This document shows positions 18,717 through 28,201 of a DNA stretch of 64,000 bases, in pieces (the first letter of the stretch is position 1; each line of letters opens with the position of its first letter). This DNA is from Clostridiales bacterium (lineage in GTDB: Bacteria; Bacillota; Clostridia; Oscillospirales; Oscillospiraceae). The position numbers and the translations under genes were made by a program. The stretch is from positions 248,001 to 312,000 of the forward strand of contig CP107216.1 in the NCBI GenBank assembly GCA_025757645.1. Direction: 5' to 3'. The notes under the pieces are model-generated. The model was not told the DNA's origin and searched no databases. It was given only the letters and a program-made list of their open reading frames with translations.

Positions 18717-21335
18717 TCAGAACTTCAAAACAATGTTGACGAGAAGTATCGGATTGATCTCTTGAGAACGATTGAAACTATCAATTTCATTCTTGGCTTC
18801 GTTCTCTATTTCATTTTGCCGTTTTGGGAATTCTCTCTGAAGCTTGTCCATCCGCTTTTTCGCTTCTGCCGTCTTCTTACGAATGTCCTTTTTTTCAAGA
18901 GAATCCGATGCCGTCATCTCCGCAAAAATGAGATCTTCGACTTCTTTTTTCGATTCTCCAAGCTGGACTTGCAGTTGCTCTCGCTGAACATTAACCCAGT
19001 TCTCGATTTTTCTCTTATTGTAGGCGAGAACTGGTGCCACTGCTTTATCGTGCTGACTTTTGGCCTCGCCAATCAGTCGATTGTATATGCGATTAAAATT
19101 GGCCTGTTCTGCCTCTGTTGGCTTGAAGTAGCGAATATCCGAATCATCCGCGTCCTCCAATGCAGAAACGATATCATCTTCCGTAAAGTCTATATATTCG
19201 CCATTCTCATCGCAAAGCAGGAGTACAGGGAACAATAGCTTTGTGTTGTCCATAAAGGCTCCGAGAAATAATGTTCCATGAGAACCGAAGATGCGTTCAC
19301 CCCAGTTATCGATTTGCCAATAATACAAGCTGCGATCCATTTCCGGCTCGCTGAACTTGCTCCAATATTCGACATCGTGGAGATACTTCTCGATATCTGC
19401 TTTTGTCTTCTCTAAGGCTTCTCCCTTAGCTTCTCGGCTTTCGGTAAGCAGGATGGAACGAAGCTCCGCAGCATGCGCATTGATTTTTGAATCGAGCTGA
19501 CGATTCAGTTTATCAAACTCACGGTCAATCTCTTTGACTGTTCCACATTGCTGATATATTTCCAAAATACGCTTCTCAAAGCTTACTCCGGATTCCAGAG
19601 CACCGAGGGCAACATCGGATGCGCCAAAGACTCCATCGAAAAGTTCAAATTTTCTTGAAAGAATATCGTATACTCTTCGATCTGCTTCGTTATCGGTGTT
19701 CAGGAAGTTGACGGCGACAACATCATGGGTTTGGCCATAGCGGTGGCAGCGGCCAATACGCTGTTCGATTTTCTGCGGGTTCCAAGGTAAGTCATAGTTG
19801 AGAATCGTATTGCAAAACTGCAAGTTCAAACCTTCTGAACCGGCATCGGTGACGATCAACACTTTAGCGTGATCCTTAAAGTAATCCACGATAGCGTGCT
19901 TATACTCTACGCTACGGCCATAATCGGGCTTTCCATAATTTTTAACACGCCAAGTCCGATAAATTTCCTTAGTCATAGCGTCGTCGAAGTCACCATTAAA
20001 AAGAAGGATATCTTTTTCATCGTAGCCAGACTTTCTAAGCTCCGCTGCAATGTATTTCTGCGTTCTCTTAGATTCTGTAAATACAACGGCTTTCTCAGCA
20101 ATCCCTTCTGAACGTTGACGGGCAAATGCCGTAGCTAGAGCTTCTTGTAATGCCTTAATCTTGGCGTTCGATTTTATTTCTCTTGCGACATCAAGAATCC
20201 TGTGTACTTCATCAAGTTCGTCCTGAATCTCTTGCTTTTTTGCGACGGTCTCATCATCCTCAATATCATCGAATCCCGTCTCGTCGATCTCATCCTCGAC
20301 AAAAGCCCAGAAAAGGTCGAATCCTTCTTGAGCTTTTGCAGATTTTGTGCCTTCATACAACTTTTCCAAGCGCTTTTGCAGGACTTCAAAAGTATCAATC
20401 AACGCAAAGCTCGATGATGCTAGGAGCTTTCGCACAACAAGGATAATGAGAGCACGATTGGATGACGGAATCGAATACAGATTTTCTTTTTTCAGGAAGT
20501 TGTTTACTGCTTCATAAAGTTCCCGTTCCTCTTTCCCTAGGTGAAAGTCCACAGTGATACAGGTTCTCTTGCTGAAGGCCATGTATTTGCCGACATCCCG
20601 ACGAAGTGTGCGATAAAGAACCGGGAGTAGTTCCTGCTTCAACTCCTCGTAGTCGCCGCCTTCAACGAAACGCCTGTTAAAGACTTTCTCTGAGCCAAAA
20701 ATTCTAGGGTCAATGAAAGACACCAAGCCATGCAGATCTGTCAGCGCATTTTGCAGAGGCGTTGCGGTAAGCAGGAGCTTCGGAATCCCATGCGTCAAAT
20801 CATAGAGATTCTTTGCACGCTTTGTCCCATGGAAGACATTCCGGAGATTGTGCGCCTCATCAATGATAAGGAAGTCCCATTTGATATGGCGAAAACGCCT
20901 GATCAGTTTGGATGAGTAATCATACGATGTCAGTACAATGTTTACTTTCTCTCGATTCTCAAGCTGGTGCTGAATGTTGGATGTATCATGCTCAACCGTG
21001 TATCGGTCAAGAATGACAGAATGCAGCCCGAACTTCTCCAAGAGTTCAATTTCCCATTGCTTCCGCAATGTCGCAGGAAGGGAAATAAGCACCTTTTTCG
21101 CACCGGAATCCAACACATAGTTGAGCACTAGGCCGGCTTCAATCGTTTTGCCCAAGCCGACTTCGTCCGCCAAAATGATTCCGCCGGTCTTTAATGCCTG
21201 TATTGCGGCGCAAAATGCATTGATCTGATGGGGATTAAGTTCAATGTTTGCGTTCAGCAAGCATTTGAACGGGGATTCGTCCAAATACCGCTTTTTATAC
21301 CAGCTATACTGTTCAAGTAGGAGATTGCTTTCCAT
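18717..21335 (-). CDS. drmD: SNF2-family helicase, DISARM DrmD-like
   Basis: 872 residues. The helicase core has Walker A ADEVGLGKT near 60, DEAH near 160 (IIDEAHNLRN), motif V near 505 (GSEGLNLQFC) and motif VI QRIGRCHRYGQ. This is the RapA/SNF2 arrangement. A long Lys/Glu-rich coiled-coil C-terminus (about 770-850) follows. DrmD is the marker helicase of class 1 DISARM. The gene starts inside the end of the cytosine methylase gene (23-base overlap) with GGAGG at the right distance, so the two products are coupled. It probably translocates on DNA as part of the complex. Confidence 0.87.
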   Translation of the reverse strand: MESNLLLEQYSWYKKRYLDESPFKCLLNANIELNPHQINAFCAAIQALKTGGIILADEVGLGKTIEAGLVLNYVLDSGAKKVLISLPATLRKQWEIELLEKFGLHSVILDRYTVEHDTSNIQHQLENREKVNIVLTSYDYSSKLIRRFRHIKWDFLIIDEAHNLRNVFHGTKRAKNLYDLTHGIPKLLLTATPLQNALTDLHGLVSFIDPRIFGSEKVFNRRFVEGGDYEELKQELLPVLYRTLRRDVGKYMAFSKRTCITVDFHLGKEERELYEAVNNFLKKENLYSIPSSNRALIILVVRKLLASSSFALIDTFEVLQKRLEKLYEGTKSAKAQEGFDLFWAFVEDEIDETGFDDIEDDETVAKKQEIQDELDEVHRILDVAREIKSNAKIKALQEALATAFARQRSEGIAEKAVVFTESKRTQKYIAAELRKSGYDEKDILLFNGDFDDAMTKEIYRTWRVKNYGKPDYGRSVEYKHAIVDYFKDHAKVLIVTDAGSEGLNLQFCNTILNYDLPWNPQKIEQRIGRCHRYGQTHDVVAVNFLNTDNEADRRVYDILSRKFELFDGVFGASDVALGALESGVSFEKRILEIYQQCGTVKEIDREFDKLNRQLDSKINAHAAELRSILLTESREAKGEALEKTKADIEKYLHDVEYWSKFSEPEMDRSLYYWQIDNWGERIFGSHGTLFLGAFMDNTKLLFPVLLLCDENGEYIDFTEDDIVSALEDADDSDIRYFKPTEAEQANFNRIYNRLIGEAKSQHDKAVAPVLAYNKRKIENWVNVQREQLQVQLGESKKEVEDLIFAEMTASDSLEKKDIRKKTAEAKKRMDKLQREFPKRQNEIENEAKNEIDSFNRSQEINPILLVNIVLKF

Positions 21336-22617
21336 CCTTATCCTCCTGACTTAGCTCTGTGGCAATTCCTGCCGCAATTTCTTTTGCCATCAGTACTGGA
21401 ACCGCATTGCCGATTTGTACGAACTGTGCGGTTCTTGGCCCCTCAAAGTAATAGTCATCCGGGAAAGATTGAATTCGTGCTGCTTCTCGAACCGTTATTG
21501 AACGGTGCTGCTCTATGTCTGGGTGAATGAAGTAATGCCCATCTTTCGAGATGTGTGCCAACATTGTGTGGCAGCATTCTAAATCACCCTCCACAACCTT
21601 GAAACGATCGAGGAAAGAACTTCTGTTCTTATGCGTCTTCAGTTCGTCTGGCAGATCGTTGTAGTTTAGCCGCTTGTGCCCATCATTCCACAATGCAATG
21701 GTGCGTTTATAAATCGCAATATCTCTCTGTTTATTTGGCCTTGCGCAATGGTGCGTCAGGACATCACTTTCTTTACGAATCCCGGTGCTTCTCAGGTATT
21801 CGCTGACCGCGCCGGAGCCGTATTCATTAGCCCCTTCGCCTGGATGTAGCGCCGGTAAATCGCTGAGTATATCGTTTACCTTTGCGCTAGCAGGCTTTTT
21901 CTCAAATTCTGGATAAGACAGGCCGCTATCTTTCAGCCATCCGACAATGATGATTCTTCTGCGGTTTTGAAGCACGCCGTAATCCTTTGAATTTTGTTCG
22001 CGCCAATCGATTTCATAGCCAACGGAGCGCAATGACTCCTGAACTTTTTTCCAAGTCTCACCTCCATTTGCAGACTGAATTCCCATCACATTTTCAAATA
22101 CGAAAAGCCTCGGCTTGTATCTATCGAGGAATCTTGCGTAAAGCTTATAAAGGTCATTTCTTGGGTCGGCTGACATTGGTGTGCCCATGTGGCTGCTCTG
22201 CGCCCGTCCAACTAGTGAATAAGCCTGGCAAGGCGGTCCGCCGATGATGACATCCACCTTTTCGATGCCGCGCTGCTTGAGGATATTGTCGATCTTGGCA
22301 AACAGCCCCGGAAGGGTCTCATCCGACATGGTTTCGCAGAGCACAGAATCCAGCTGATCTTTCGGAACTGCACTTAAAAACTCATCGCGGGAGATTTTCC
22401 CTTGGATGTAGTTGCGATAAACATCAAGCTGTCCTTTTTCCTTGAGGCAGTAGTATCCCGTTCGTGTTTCCAATGTTTGTGCGGCAAAGGCATTCATCTC
22501 CACATGCGCCACAGGGGAGAACCCGGCCTGTATAAAGCCTTCGGATAATCCACCGGCTCCTGCAAACAAATCTATAAAGTTGTACGAGCCTGCTGTGGCA
22601 CTACTGTGTTTCATCAT
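21313..22617 (-). CDS. drmMII: C5-cytosine DNA methyltransferase, DrmMII-like
   Basis: 434 residues with all main m5C motifs: I DLFAGAGGLSEGF (about 16-28), IV GGPPCQAYS near 127 with the catalytic cysteine, VI ENV, VIII QNRRRI, IX REAARIQSFPDDY and X QIGNAVPV. The variable target-recognition region lies between VIII and IX. DrmMII marks host DNA as self in class 2 DISARM, so its presence beside a DrmD-like helicase is a mixed configuration. It overlaps drmD and lies 23 bases after the Res gene. The target sequence cannot be read from the protein. Confidence 0.93.
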   Translation of the reverse strand: MMKHSSATAGSYNFIDLFAGAGGLSEGFIQAGFSPVAHVEMNAFAAQTLETRTGYYCLKEKGQLDVYRNYIQGKISRDEFLSAVPKDQLDSVLCETMSDETLPGLFAKIDNILKQRGIEKVDVIIGGPPCQAYSLVGRAQSSHMGTPMSADPRNDLYKLYARFLDRYKPRLFVFENVMGIQSANGGETWKKVQESLRSVGYEIDWREQNSKDYGVLQNRRRIIIVGWLKDSGLSYPEFEKKPASAKVNDILSDLPALHPGEGANEYGSGAVSEYLRSTGIRKESDVLTHHCARPNKQRDIAIYKRTIALWNDGHKRLNYNDLPDELKTHKNRSSFLDRFKVVEGDLECCHTMLAHISKDGHYFIHPDIEQHRSITVREAARIQSFPDDYYFEGPRTAQFVQIGNAVPVLMAKEIAAGIATELSQEDKDGKQSPT

Positions 22618-22640
22618 GAACCCCTGCCTATATAATAAGT

Positions 22641-25577
22641 TTAATCTTCAAACACACCGTCTGTATCAAAGATGTGGTCTAACTCATCCGTATTGATGGC
22701 CGCCAACACCTTGTTTCGGATGGTGCCTTTTGCAAGATCCAGCCGCTTGAAACGGTCGTTTTTTGCTGCATCTTTTCCGATGCGAATCAGCTGCACCCTG
22801 CCAATTCTCGGCTCGTTTGCTGCATAGTTTGCAAGTCCTTTAGCTTTGCCCAAGTTGTCCTTGAAGTCCGGATTATGCGGTTCCAATATATCTATCACAT
22901 ATGTAAGAATCGGATCGCGACGGACGATGATAAAATCCGGATACATCTCTTTGCATTTTCCGTCAATTTCGTATGGCATACGCAGCGCCCAAGCTTGGCG
23001 CGACGGATTTCTGAGCCAGCAAACATAGTCCTCTCGTTTCTGCTCTTCAGCTAGAACGGCCTGTTCCCAACCATTCAGCTTGATTTTCGCAACGCCATCT
23101 GCATTGGCAAAAAGATGGTCAGTGTACTTTATTCCGTCTGCTTCTACCTTGGCACTGATCGTTTCCGGAAGAGTAAAATTGTGCTTACTGATTTCATCGC
23201 CGTTGGCGACAATATCGCTGTACTGCTTTTGACATTTCTCCGGTTTAGCCACTATGTATTTACGGTACTCATCATTCAGCTCGTGGAACTTCTTCTCGGC
23301 GTACTGATTCAACTCCGCGATGCATTCACTGTCGAACGCAAACAGAATACAATCCACCTTAAAGGCGTTCGGATTACTGAGGTCAAAGTATTTACGACCA
23401 TACGCCAAGTGGAATCCGCAACCACCCATCTTGGTGTCCGCCACTCTCATCTGGCGGTCAAGATCGGACTCCGATGTTGTAAACAGATCGATCTGCTGGT
23501 CGGTATGGATTGCTTCGCCAAAGACGTCAAATATCTGGACGGAAAGCTTCATTTCCATGACTTGCTTTGTGAGCTCGGCATATTTTCCGGCCTTACGCAA
23601 ATCGGTCACATACTTGCGAATCAGCTCCGAAACATCGTTCTTCACATCGTCCGTTGCCGTAATGCAAATATTGAACTGCGTCAGCAATCCTGCTAGGCTC
23701 ATTAGAGATTTCAGGTAGCTGTTGATTTTTACGGAGCGGACAATATAGGTCAAATAGCCCTGTTCGTTGATAAACTTTGTGATACCTTCACGGTCTATAG
23801 TTGGAAGTAGGGAAAGCTGTGGAACAACCGGTGTCAGCATCGGCGGTTCTTTCTTTTGGATATGTTCGTCTTCGCCGGTTGTTGGTGTGCCAGCTACGGC
23901 CGGTTCCTGGTGTGCAGGCGTCTGTGTTGCGGGTACACCGTTTGTAGGCATTGTTGTCTGAGGATTCGACGGCGTTGCCGGAGTAGAAACAGTCGGTGCT
24001 GGTGTTGTCGGAGCAACGGTTTCATCCTGCTTCTGTGCCATAGTTGTCGAATCCGATGTGCCGCTGGTCAGTGCTGGCGCATCGCCAGCCGGAACGGAAG
24101 ACGATGCCGCAGGTTCGCCTTGGAATCCATTCGGATAATCGAATATTGTCATCTGACCGGGCGTTTGCTGCGGTGTTTTCTTTCTTCCGGAGTGAACCGA
24201 CCAAGTGTCATAAGTCTGTTCATCCATAGATTCGCCATCGATGACCGTTGGAATCTCTCCGCCTTCAGTCGCCTGCAATTCGTCAATCACTTTCTGCACG
24301 GTATCTTGGTTAAAATACGGCAGGAACAGACGCACATCGTTCAAAGAATCGTCAACGAGAACATGACACTGAAGTGGAGTACGAACCATACGTCCGAGCA
24401 GCTGCGCAATATATGTCGCATCCTCTGCACGACGGAAAGACATCATGGTTTCTGCACGAGGGCAATCCCAACCGGTAGACAGATTCTCTTTGAAGAGAAC
24501 CACACGGATGCGGCGGTCTTCCGCAATCTCCGAAGGCTCAATATGAGGCACATTCAATCCGTGGATCATCAACGCGCCTGTAGAGCCAAAGGTATGTACA
24601 ACCTCGTTTTCCTTGAAGCTGTCGCCCATGCGCTCTTCGATTTTGGCAATTACATCGTCCAGATCGGTGTCAGATACTCTCGTACCGGAGCCGGCACAGA
24701 CTTGGATAACAAAAACAGGATTTACATTTGTGTAGTGCTGCTCATAGGTATACTGATACCAGTGCTTGCACTTATCCTGCCACTCATCTGTTGCCGCTTG
24801 GAGCACAGCCATGTCGCCGTGCTTGGTCGGGTCTTCCGGATAAGTGATGATAATACGATCTTTAAGAAGTCCGGACTGGCGAACTTGAGCCGGTGAAATG
24901 ACAACCTTATGCAATGTAGAGCTAGTGCCTTGGCCTACCAAAGCATTAAAACGATCAGCGGTCGCACTCATTCCGATGACGACCGGGACGGGTGAAAGAT
25001 TTTGCTCGTTGCTGCCCTTGATAAATTGCTGCATGATGGTAGTCGCTGTTCCGGCCTGGCGGCCCTGCATACCACGATGTGCTTCATCAATGATAAAATA
25101 AAGGCGGTCGGATTTTTGACGCGCTGTGTTTTCGATGGTCTCCCAAATTGTGTACTGACGTGTGTCTGAATGACGGCTCAGATTACCGGCTTTGCCGAGT
25201 TTCTGTGTATTCAGGAAGTAGATATGACCATCTTCCAGAATCTCTCTGTCAAAGGATTCGTCGGAGATCACAACACACTGGTCAATGCGGATTTTATCTG
25301 CCTTCTGCTCAATTTTCTGCTTGGACTGTTCATTCAGTTGCGGAGAGTCCGAGAGCCATACGAAAATTGCGTCTGGTTGTTCCGTGAACTGCTCCGAGCC
25401 GTAGAAGATATCTTCAATCAGAGCGGACATGATAATTGTCTTGCCAGACCCCGTAGGAGCCTGGAGCGAAACTACCTGAGGGATTTTCAGCATGCGATAG
25501 TTATTCAGCGCCATAGCCACGCGGAGGCGCATATCGTTGACCGCCTGCTTTTGGAATGGGAATAGTTCGCAAATCAT
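22641..25577 (-). CDS. Type III restriction subunit-like helicase-nuclease with Pro/Thr-rich linker
   Basis: 978 residues. An SF2 helicase core has a Q-motif-like start (LFPFQKQAV), Walker A APTGSGKT (40-47), DEAH near 162 (IIDEAHRGMQGR) and motif VI QLLGRMVRTP. About 100 residues (roughly 470-570) are a low-complexity Pro/Thr/Ala linker, unusual in this family. A C-terminal domain near 878-915 carries YPDFIIVRR, YVIDILEPH and GKAKGLANYA. This resembles the PD-(D/E)xK nuclease of type III Res, but the ExK position reads E-P-H. It lies two bases after the Mod gene, the standard mod-res order. Cleavage activity is likely but not certain because of the altered motif. Confidence 0.87.
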   Translation of the reverse strand: MICELFPFQKQAVNDMRLRVAMALNNYRMLKIPQVVSLQAPTGSGKTIIMSALIEDIFYGSEQFTEQPDAIFVWLSDSPQLNEQSKQKIEQKADKIRIDQCVVISDESFDREILEDGHIYFLNTQKLGKAGNLSRHSDTRQYTIWETIENTARQKSDRLYFIIDEAHRGMQGRQAGTATTIMQQFIKGSNEQNLSPVPVVIGMSATADRFNALVGQGTSSTLHKVVISPAQVRQSGLLKDRIIITYPEDPTKHGDMAVLQAATDEWQDKCKHWYQYTYEQHYTNVNPVFVIQVCAGSGTRVSDTDLDDVIAKIEERMGDSFKENEVVHTFGSTGALMIHGLNVPHIEPSEIAEDRRIRVVLFKENLSTGWDCPRAETMMSFRRAEDATYIAQLLGRMVRTPLQCHVLVDDSLNDVRLFLPYFNQDTVQKVIDELQATEGGEIPTVIDGESMDEQTYDTWSVHSGRKKTPQQTPGQMTIFDYPNGFQGEPAASSSVPAGDAPALTSGTSDSTTMAQKQDETVAPTTPAPTVSTPATPSNPQTTMPTNGVPATQTPAHQEPAVAGTPTTGEDEHIQKKEPPMLTPVVPQLSLLPTIDREGITKFINEQGYLTYIVRSVKINSYLKSLMSLAGLLTQFNICITATDDVKNDVSELIRKYVTDLRKAGKYAELTKQVMEMKLSVQIFDVFGEAIHTDQQIDLFTTSESDLDRQMRVADTKMGGCGFHLAYGRKYFDLSNPNAFKVDCILFAFDSECIAELNQYAEKKFHELNDEYRKYIVAKPEKCQKQYSDIVANGDEISKHNFTLPETISAKVEADGIKYTDHLFANADGVAKIKLNGWEQAVLAEEQKREDYVCWLRNPSRQAWALRMPYEIDGKCKEMYPDFIIVRRDPILTYVIDILEPHNPDFKDNLGKAKGLANYAANEPRIGRVQLIRIGKDAAKNDRFKRLDLAKGTIRNKVLAAINTDELDHIFDTDGVFED

Positions 25578-25579
25578 TC

Positions 25580-27682
25580 TTAATTCCTCCCTCTGTTCAA
25601 ACGGAAGTGATCTAGGTAATCCCGGTAAAGCTGATACGCCTCTGTGACATTCAGATTTTTCACCATGGACTGATAATTCACTTCGTAATCGGTCGCCAAG
25701 AAAACAGTTTGAACCTCCGGATGCTCAGCCAGCTTTTCGGCAAAACTGGCAAACGCATTCTCATTGATCAAGACTGCAAATTTGTTTTCCGGCAAAATCA
25801 GCATATCCGGAATCTGCTCACTGGAAAGCTCCGGGCATTTTCCCTTCGCACCGGCTTTCAGCCACAAGGTAGGCAGCATTTCCGAAAAGCGCATACCGAG
25901 AGAAACCGCCGTCGGATCTAAGAAGCCGAGTTTGAAGAATGCAGCATTTGCTTTGAATCCGTCCGCCATATGCAGGGGCGGTTCGCTTCCGAGATAATCA
26001 CCCTTGAGCGGGTTGCCGTTTACATCATGTCCCTCTATGGAGCAGACCGTGCGCGGCCATGTAACATAGTTGGCAATGCCGAGCTTTTCCCACTCCTCGT
26101 CGCCGGGCTGATATCCTTTGTCTTTCAACATCTTCGCTTCATCTGCGGAGACCTCATTGTTGGTCACCATAATGCAGCGTCGATGCCCGCCGTCCTCAGC
26201 GTTGAGCAAATTCACTGCGTGCATAGTCGTGCCACTGCCCGCAAAGAAGTCAACAATGAGGGCGTTTGGTTTGTTTGCAACGAAGAATTGGACAGCATCG
26301 TGGGTAGCATATACAGACTTTGGGAAAGTAAATCTACGCCCAATAATATCGTTTAACATTTTCGTCCCTTTTTGTGTGGCATCGTGGCTTGTTATCCACC
26401 ATTGCGTACCGGGAAGAAATCTGGCCTCATATCCACTCTCATCAACAATGATAGAACCATCAGGATTGTATCCAACAACCGGGAAATCGCCGTTTTCAAC
26501 TTTTGCCTGTTCGCCTTGTGCCAGATATGTAATTGCTGCCCTATCACCTTGAATTTTTCCAATATGAACGTAGTGTTTCTCGATCAGTTCAATCAATGTA
26601 TCCCGACCTAAGCGCCACCGGCCCTCTCTTCCGTCTGGGAAAATTGGCCAGATTGCAATTTGACCTGCTGGTGCTTGAATTGCCGTCCTGTCTACATTAA
26701 GAGGTATGCTATTTCCGACTTCAACTATCTTCGTGCCATCATTCGTTATAAATATCGGGTAAAACATGTTTGGCCTATCAGAACGCAGTGTTGCAGTTCC
26801 TGATCTTTGAAGGCCATTCCAGCGCAACTTGTCTTTATATCCGCCTTTTATTTTCCCCCGCCAATCTTCACTAAGGCACAGCGGAGATGGTGCACATGTG
26901 CCAAAGGTTAAGAAGAAAATATATTCATCTGTTCTGGCGAATTGGCCTCCTCGACTTACACCTGCGGGATTTATCACAGATGAAACCATTTGCATATTAG
27001 CCTCTGGAAACATTTCTTCCAACAAGCAACCAAGATGCAGATATTCCTTTTCATCAATAGTTACAATCAGTACAGAATCTTTGGGATTGAGCAACTTTTT
27101 AGCAAGCTTCAGGCGGCGCTGCATGAAGGAGAGCCACTTGCTATGACGGTAAGCGTCACTTCCGTCCACATAGTCATTGTTGTATTTCCAGTCCTTTGCG
27201 CCGGTATTGTAGGGCGGATCGATGTAGATGCAGTCCACCTTGCCTGCGTACAGGTATTCCAACAGTTGCAGGGCATGATAGTTGTCTGCCTCGATCAGCG
27301 TGTGCCACAGGTCGCTGTCCGGTGCATTGCAAACAGTGTCAATCGGCTTTAAGTACGGATAAATTGGCTCGCCGAATTCCGCAACCGTCACAAGGTCGTC
27401 AAGGGCAATCTCCGCAGTTTCCTTGGATTCTCGATGCAGGCACTGTGCCGTATTGTCCTCAATACAGAGAACTTTATAAACATCATTGACCTCACCGGCC
27501 TTCTTCGCTACAAGCGCGCCAGCCTTCACAGGGATATCGTAAAGCGGCGTACATTCCGGCAGATGCTCCTCGAACACCAGCCCAAATTTTTTCTGTTTGG
27601 AAAGGCGATCTACTTCCTTTGCAATGCGCTCCCGCAGTGCGATATCTTCAATTTGCGCTATCAAATCATTTATGGCTGCCAT
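25580..27682 (-). CDS. Type III modification methyltransferase (N6-adenine)
   Basis: 700 residues of the beta-class adenine methylase order: motif IV D155-PPYNTG first, then motif I near 479 (DFFAGSGTTMHAV). A target-recognition region of about 250 residues lies between them (230-470), and the N- and C-terminal arms match type III Mod subunits. It would methylate a short asymmetric site and recruit the adjacent Res. In this operon it occupies the place of an adenine methylase such as DrmMI. It starts 49 bases after the XRE regulator gene. Confidence 0.9.
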   Translation of the reverse strand: MAAINDLIAQIEDIALRERIAKEVDRLSKQKKFGLVFEEHLPECTPLYDIPVKAGALVAKKAGEVNDVYKVLCIEDNTAQCLHRESKETAEIALDDLVTVAEFGEPIYPYLKPIDTVCNAPDSDLWHTLIEADNYHALQLLEYLYAGKVDCIYIDPPYNTGAKDWKYNNDYVDGSDAYRHSKWLSFMQRRLKLAKKLLNPKDSVLIVTIDEKEYLHLGCLLEEMFPEANMQMVSSVINPAGVSRGGQFARTDEYIFFLTFGTCAPSPLCLSEDWRGKIKGGYKDKLRWNGLQRSGTATLRSDRPNMFYPIFITNDGTKIVEVGNSIPLNVDRTAIQAPAGQIAIWPIFPDGREGRWRLGRDTLIELIEKHYVHIGKIQGDRAAITYLAQGEQAKVENGDFPVVGYNPDGSIIVDESGYEARFLPGTQWWITSHDATQKGTKMLNDIIGRRFTFPKSVYATHDAVQFFVANKPNALIVDFFAGSGTTMHAVNLLNAEDGGHRRCIMVTNNEVSADEAKMLKDKGYQPGDEEWEKLGIANYVTWPRTVCSIEGHDVNGNPLKGDYLGSEPPLHMADGFKANAAFFKLGFLDPTAVSLGMRFSEMLPTLWLKAGAKGKCPELSSEQIPDMLILPENKFAVLINENAFASFAEKLAEHPEVQTVFLATDYEVNYQSMVKNLNVTEAYQLYRDYLDHFRLNRGRN

Positions 27683-27731
27683 AAATAGTCCTCACTTATC
27701 GTAGTTGTGTTATTATAAAGGCCTGCAATTT

Positions 27732-27938
27732 CTAGTTGTCTTCAACCATCTCTACTACATCCCCGATATCGCAGTGGAACACCTGACATATTTTCATGAT
27801 TGCATCAAGGGAGACCGGCTCATCTTTATACATCTTTCCCATGGTGTACGTGCTTACACCGGCAGCAGCAGCGAGATCGTATCTTTTCATCTTGTTTTTT
27901 GCAAGTAAACGCCAGAGTTTATCGTAACTTATTCTCAT
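27732..27938 (-). CDS. XRE/Cro-type regulator, first gene of the defence operon
   Basis: 68 residues: one helix-turn-helix (KRYDLAAAAGVSTYTMGKMY) plus a short helical tail (IMKICQVFHCDIGDVVEM). This is the small Cro-like form often found as the control protein of restriction systems. GGAGGAT before the ATG supports the start. It sits between the operon promoter and the Mod gene, so it probably times expression of methylase versus nuclease. No second operator can be pinned down. Confidence 0.88.
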   Translation of the reverse strand: MRISYDKLWRLLAKNKMKRYDLAAAAGVSTYTMGKMYKDEPVSLDAIMKICQVFHCDIGDVVEMVEDN

Positions 27939-28007
27939 GTGCCGTATCCTCCATTGACTATTGGCTTGGCGTGTGCGAGACCATTCGAATATATTTATAC
28001 AGAATAT

Positions 28008-28036
28008 AGTATATCACAAAGGCTGGTGAGATTCAA
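28008..28036 (-). promoter_or_regulatory. Promoter of the defence operon
   Basis: Minus strand: TTGAAT (28031-28036), 17 bases, TATACT (28008-28013). It leaves a leader of about 60 bases before the XRE start. No other good promoter was seen before the Mod gene, and intergenic gaps to the WYL gene are at most 60 bases, so one 16-kb transcript is likely. Confidence 0.7.
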
Positions 28037-28147
28037 TGGATATCGGCGAAATTTATGATTGTAAGTGCCTTTTTGTCGTTCAAAGGCGACATTATCGTAG
28101 CTTAAGCCTATGTTAAGTAGTGTCCTCTGCCTCCTTAAGCAGAAAAA

Positions 28148-28185
28148 ATCCAGCACCAAGCCCATTCCTGAGCCTAGTGCTGGAT
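28148..28185 (-). terminator. Terminator of the conjugation operon
   Basis: Stem ATCCAGCAC / GTGCTGGAT with inner AGGCT pairing, followed on the minus strand by TTTTTTCTGC. It lies about 20 bases past the CHAP gene and separates the transfer operon from the defence operon. Confidence 0.88.
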
Positions 28186-28201
28186 AAAATGAGAATTCGC
28201 T

